Of a stretch of DNA of 64,000 bases, positions 61,409 through 64,000 are shown piece after piece. Below the pieces are notes generated by a model, which saw only the letters and a list, made by a program, of their open reading frames with translations, searched no databases and had not been told where the DNA came from. This DNA is from an uncultured Collinsella sp. GTDB taxonomy: Bacteria; Actinomycetota; Coriobacteriia; Coriobacteriales; Coriobacteriaceae. The position numbers were made by a program, and so were the translations under genes. Position 1 is the stretch's first letter. The number at the start of each line of letters is the position of its first letter. Location of the stretch: assembly GCA_947001705.1 (NCBI GenBank), contig CAMQHT010000001.1, forward strand, positions 62,001 to 126,000. Reading direction: 5' to 3'.

Positions 61409-62071
61409 ATGGCGAGGATACTGGCAGTGGATGATGAACGGGCGATCCTCGACGCGCTCGCGCGCGTCCTCGGCCGCGACGGCCATGAGGTCGTCAGGGC
61501 GGCCGACCCGACGACAGTCCCGGGGATGGACCTCTCGCGCTTCGACCTCGTGCTCTGCGACGTCATGATGCCGGGGCTCGACGGCTTCGAGCTCGTGCGG
61601 CAGATCCGCCCGGACTTCGACGGGCCCATCGTCTTCCTGACCGCGCGCGTGGCCGAGGAGGACGCCGTGGCCGCCTACGGCCTGGGCGCCGACGACTACG
61701 TCCGCAAGCCCTTCGGGGCCGCGGAACTGCGCGCCAAGGTCGCGGCCCATCTACGCCGTGAGCGCCGGCCGCGCTCGCACGCCCTCTCCTTCGGGGAGGT
61801 GCGGATCGACCTCGGGGCGCGCGACCTCGCCGTGGGCGGCGAGACCGTGCCGCTCACTCCCACCGAGTACGCCATCTGCGAGTACCTCGCGCGCCACCCC
61901 GGGCAGGTCATGAGCCGCGCGCAGATACGCGAGGCGGTGCTCGGCTGGGAGAGCGACGCCGACGACGCGGCCATATCCATGCAGGTCAGCCGCGCCCGGA
62001 GGAAACTCTCCGAGGCCGGCGCCGATCCGATCGCGACCGTCTGGGGGATGGGGTACAAGTGGCAGCTCTGA
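61409..62071 (+). CDS. OmpR/PhoB family response regulator
   Basis: The 220-aa protein has a receiver domain (DDE near residues 8-10, phospho-acceptor Asp in LVLCDVMMPG near 52, Lys in VRKPFG near 102) and a C-terminal winged helix (LTPTEYAICEYLARHPGQVMSR, VSRARRKL, VWGMGYKW). AGGAGG precedes ATG. It is placed with a LanFEG-like transporter and sensor kinase, as in peptide-antibiotic sensing systems, so the transporter operon is its likely target. Confidence 0.9.
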   Translation: MARILAVDDERAILDALARVLGRDGHEVVRAADPTTVPGMDLSRFDLVLCDVMMPGLDGFELVRQIRPDFDGPIVFLTARVAEEDAVAAYGLGADDYVRKPFGAAELRAKVAAHLRRERRPRSHALSFGEVRIDLGARDLAVGGETVPLTPTEYAICEYLARHPGQVMSRAQIREAVLGWESDADDAAISMQVSRARRKLSEAGADPIATVWGMGYKWQL

Positions 62072-63495
62072 GGACCGGGGCGCGAGGTCGCGGGGGCATG
62101 CCGCTCTCCTTCGTCATCGCGCGCTACTTCGCCTACGCGTTCGCGGCGGTCGCCACGGCGTGGCTCGCCTCGTTCATGGCGCTCTCCGCGGCGATCAATG
62201 TGGGCTTCGTCTACGAGGCAAGCTGGGGGCCGGCTAATGCACGCGAGGTCGCGGAGGGCCTGGCACGCGACGGCGTCTGCGGGCAGCAGGACGTGCCGAC
62301 GGCGTACCGCTACCTCATCCTGAACAAGGACGGATACGTGCTGATGACAGACCTCGAGGGCACGCGGCTCGAGGACGCGACGGAAATGGCCCGTACGGCA
62401 CTCGCCGCTGATCCGGGCACAGTGGAGATCGAGGGCGGGGGCTCGGGCCTCACCTACGCCGCGTTCCCGCTCAAGGACGGCGGGGCATGCGCGCTCGTCA
62501 GCGAGTACCTGCCGCAGTGGGTCTCGCGCGATCTCGCCGGCCTGCTTCCCAACCCGCAGAACCTCATGCTCGTCGGCGTCGCGGCGGGAAGCGCGCTCGC
62601 GCTCGCGCTCGTGGCGCGCCGCGCGAGCCGCGTGATCTCGCGCAAGATGGCGCCGCTCGCGGAGGCGGCGGGGCGCGTCGGCGCGGGGGAGCTCGACTTC
62701 GCGGTCGGCAGCACCAACGTGCGCGAGGTGAACGACGTCCTCGCCGCGATGGACGCCATGCGGGCCTCCCTCGCCGAGTCGCTCGAGGCCCGCTGGGCCG
62801 CGGAGCGGGGGCAGCGCGAGCAGGTGGCGTCGCTCGCCCACGATCTCAAGACGCCGCTCACCGTGCTGCGCGCCAACGCCGACTTCGTGGCGGAGGAGCT
62901 GGAAGACGAGAAAGACGCCGACCTCGCGGCCGCCGCGCGCGACATAGCCGGCAGTGTCGAAAGGCTCGACGGCTACGTGCGCCTGCTCATCGAGGCCTCG
63001 CGCGGGTCCGGCGGGGCGGAGAGGGCCCCCATGCGGCCGGCCGAGCTCTGCGAGCAGGTCCTCGCCGAGGCCGCCCAGATCGCCCGGGCGCGAGGCGTGA
63101 CGCTCGACGCAGCCACGGGCCCCGCTGTCGCGGGCGCGCCCGAGGCCCCACTCGACCGAACCACCCTGGCGCGAGCCGCCGCGAACCTCGTGGCCAACGC
63201 CGCCGAGCACGCGCGCTCGCGCGTGGTGGTCTCCTGCGACGTCGCTGGTGGATACCTCGTCATCGAGGTCGCCGATGACGGACCGGGCTTTTCTCCCGCC
63301 GCCCTCGAACGCGGCTGCGAGCGCCTCTTCACAGACGACTCCTCTCGCTCCTCGCGCGACGGAGGCCGCCATTACGGGCTCGGCCTCCACGTCGCCTCCG
63401 AGGCCGCGAGCGCCCACGGGGGCTCCGTCTCGCTCGCCAACAGCCCCTCGGGCGGCGCGGTGGCCACCATCGCGGTCCCCCTGTGCGGGGCCTGA
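62059..63495 (+). CDS. Sensor histidine kinase
   Basis: The 478-aa protein has an N-terminal transmembrane helix (about 17-45), an extracytoplasmic domain of about 130 residues, a second helix (about 172-192), a HAMP-like region, an H-box (VASLAHDLKTPLTVL) and HATPase boxes N (ANLVANAAEHAR), G1 (VADDGPGF) and G2 (YGLGLHVA). The GTG start at 62059 overlaps the regulator; ATG 62098 is an alternative. The sizeable sensor domain fits direct ligand sensing rather than the short BceS type. Confidence 0.88.
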   Translation: MAALRTGARGRGGMPLSFVIARYFAYAFAAVATAWLASFMALSAAINVGFVYEASWGPANAREVAEGLARDGVCGQQDVPTAYRYLILNKDGYVLMTDLEGTRLEDATEMARTALAADPGTVEIEGGGSGLTYAAFPLKDGGACALVSEYLPQWVSRDLAGLLPNPQNLMLVGVAAGSALALALVARRASRVISRKMAPLAEAAGRVGAGELDFAVGSTNVREVNDVLAAMDAMRASLAESLEARWAAERGQREQVASLAHDLKTPLTVLRANADFVAEELEDEKDADLAAAARDIAGSVERLDGYVRLLIEASRGSGGAERAPMRPAELCEQVLAEAAQIARARGVTLDAATGPAVAGAPEAPLDRTTLARAAANLVANAAEHARSRVVVSCDVAGGYLVIEVADDGPGFSPAALERGCERLFTDDSSRSSRDGGRHYGLGLHVASEAASAHGGSVSLANSPSGGAVATIAVPLCGA

Positions 63496-63507
63496 CGAAT
63501 CAGGCCC

Positions 63508-63702
63508 TCACACTGGCATACCTCGCAACCAAACGCTTCCCGGATAATTCATGAGGCCGTACTCGTATTCGAGCCTGCCTATCTCTGCGGCAAGCGCCTC
63601 CGTCATGTAGAAGGTTTTCGTGCGGCCCGTCGACTTCGCCAGGCGGTCGTACCTGTTCGCGAGGTCCTCGGGGGTTCTCAGGGCTGCGGTGGCGGTTGCC
63701 AT
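63508..63702 (-). CDS. Ribbon-helix-helix antitoxin-like protein
   Basis: The 64-aa protein begins with an RHH pattern (ALRTPEDLANRYDRLAKSTGRTKTFYMTEAL, seen as LANRYDRLAKSTGRTKTFY) like RelB/CopG antitoxins. The C-terminus (YGLMNYPGSVWLRGMPV) departs from the usual acidic toxin-binding tail, so the gene may be truncated or frameshifted. No toxin gene follows on the minus strand, where the kinase gene ends 13 nt away. GGGAGG precedes ATG and a perfect palindrome lies upstream. Confidence 0.72.
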   Translation of the reverse strand: MATATAALRTPEDLANRYDRLAKSTGRTKTFYMTEALAAEIGRLEYEYGLMNYPGSVWLRGMPV

Positions 63703-63722
63703 GATGCACCTCCCGGTTAGAT

Positions 63723-63738
63723 GTAATACGTGTATTAC
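63723..63738. promoter_or_regulatory. Palindromic operator upstream of the RHH gene
   Basis: GTAATAC-GT-GTATTAC, perfect 7-bp arms, 20 bp upstream of the RHH start codon, where an autoregulating antitoxin would bind. The remaining 63739-64000 holds only a short proline-rich minus-strand frame (63856-64000), which I do not call. Confidence 0.65.
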
Positions 63739-64000
63739 TTTCTATCACATCACCCGAACCCCGCACCGGCGTACGGTCGTATCTGCTATTTTACCTTACA
63801 TTTTGTCAACCGGCCCATGCTCGGCTTGTTCAGCCAGATTAAATCAACTGTTAAATCAATCCAGGCCTGTAGGGGGCGGTGGAAATCTTTCGAGGACTGG
63901 GGGCGCCGTCCCTGGGTCGGCTCCTCGATGGCCGCGGCTGAATTCCCCTGCCATCGGCTGCGTGGGTTCCGGCACGGGGCTCTGGCGCTGCTCGAACTGG

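Noticed and set aside
63856..64000. Proline-rich minus-strand open frame reaching the window end
   Set aside because: It has only 48 codons, with low complexity and no recognised motif; it cannot be told from non-coding DNA within the window.

Overview
The window looks like a chromosome segment of a Coriobacteriia actinobacterium, most likely Collinsella or a close relative. I infer this from moderately GC-rich genes with C/G-ending codons and frequent GTG/TTG starts, an actinobacterial-type integration host factor (mihF), a garA-ftsR-pgsA2-like cluster as in mycobacteria, and Firmicute-like traits typical of this class (PyrR, RNase Y, RNase J, SpoVS, LexA next to a YneA-like gene). No rRNA, tRNA or CRISPR array was recognised.

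Layout. (1) 1-890: the 3' end of a RAYT/Y1 transposase and, on the minus strand, rpmB. (2) 1206-6660: a pyrimidine operon pyrR-pyrB-pyrC-pyrK-pyrD-pyrF behind an attenuator-like leader. (3) 6900-9310: mihF-gmk-rpoZ-thiI. (4) 9524-13578: comEA-comEC-holA. (5) 13712-25986: translation, RNA-modification and chaperone genes (rpsT, lepA, dusB, hemW, two dnaJ genes, mtaB, phoH, ybeY, dgkA, era, recO, rpsO). (6) 26137-30692: pnp and rnj, separated by about 640 bp holding two large inverted structured elements. (7) 30694-38059: ftsK, rodZ, yajQ, rimO, pgsA, cinA. (8) 38258-40169: SOS-controlled recA and recX. (9) 40427-47099: rny, a GHKL ATPase gene, spoVS, miaB, miaA, hflX. (10) 47084-49988: DUF1624 gene, lexA, a divergent YneA-like gene, nrdR, dut. 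(11) 49989-50381: a second pair of inverted structured elements. (12) 50382-58415: a UgtP-like glycosyltransferase, trxB, a DUF1836 regulator, degV, an NlpC/P60 hydrolase, apt, ftsR, garA and a CDP-alcohol phosphatidyltransferase. (13) 58812-63495: a visibly more GC-rich module (lantibiotic-immunity-type ABC transporter, small exported protein, two-component system), probably acquired, followed by an RHH antitoxin-like gene with its own palindromic operator.

How the parts connect. The pyr operon supplies UMP. recA, lexA and the yneA-like gene share CGAAC-N4-GTTCG boxes and form an SOS circuit. rpsO-pnp, rnj and rny place three RNA-turnover enzymes in one neighbourhood, two of them behind structured leaders. 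The DUF1836 gene and degV share a near-identical 29-bp operator, suggesting a small regulon.

The most novel signal is a family of four long hairpin elements (28431-28575, 28702-28834, 50004-50106, 50265-50368). They are arranged as two inverted pairs. Their cores share conserved unpaired-looking motifs, while their stems differ in sequence but stay complementary. Comparing the two pnp-rnj copies shows three compensatory base-pair changes in a 9-bp apical stem, which points to a structured RNA or a hairpin mobile element rather than a simple sequence repeat.
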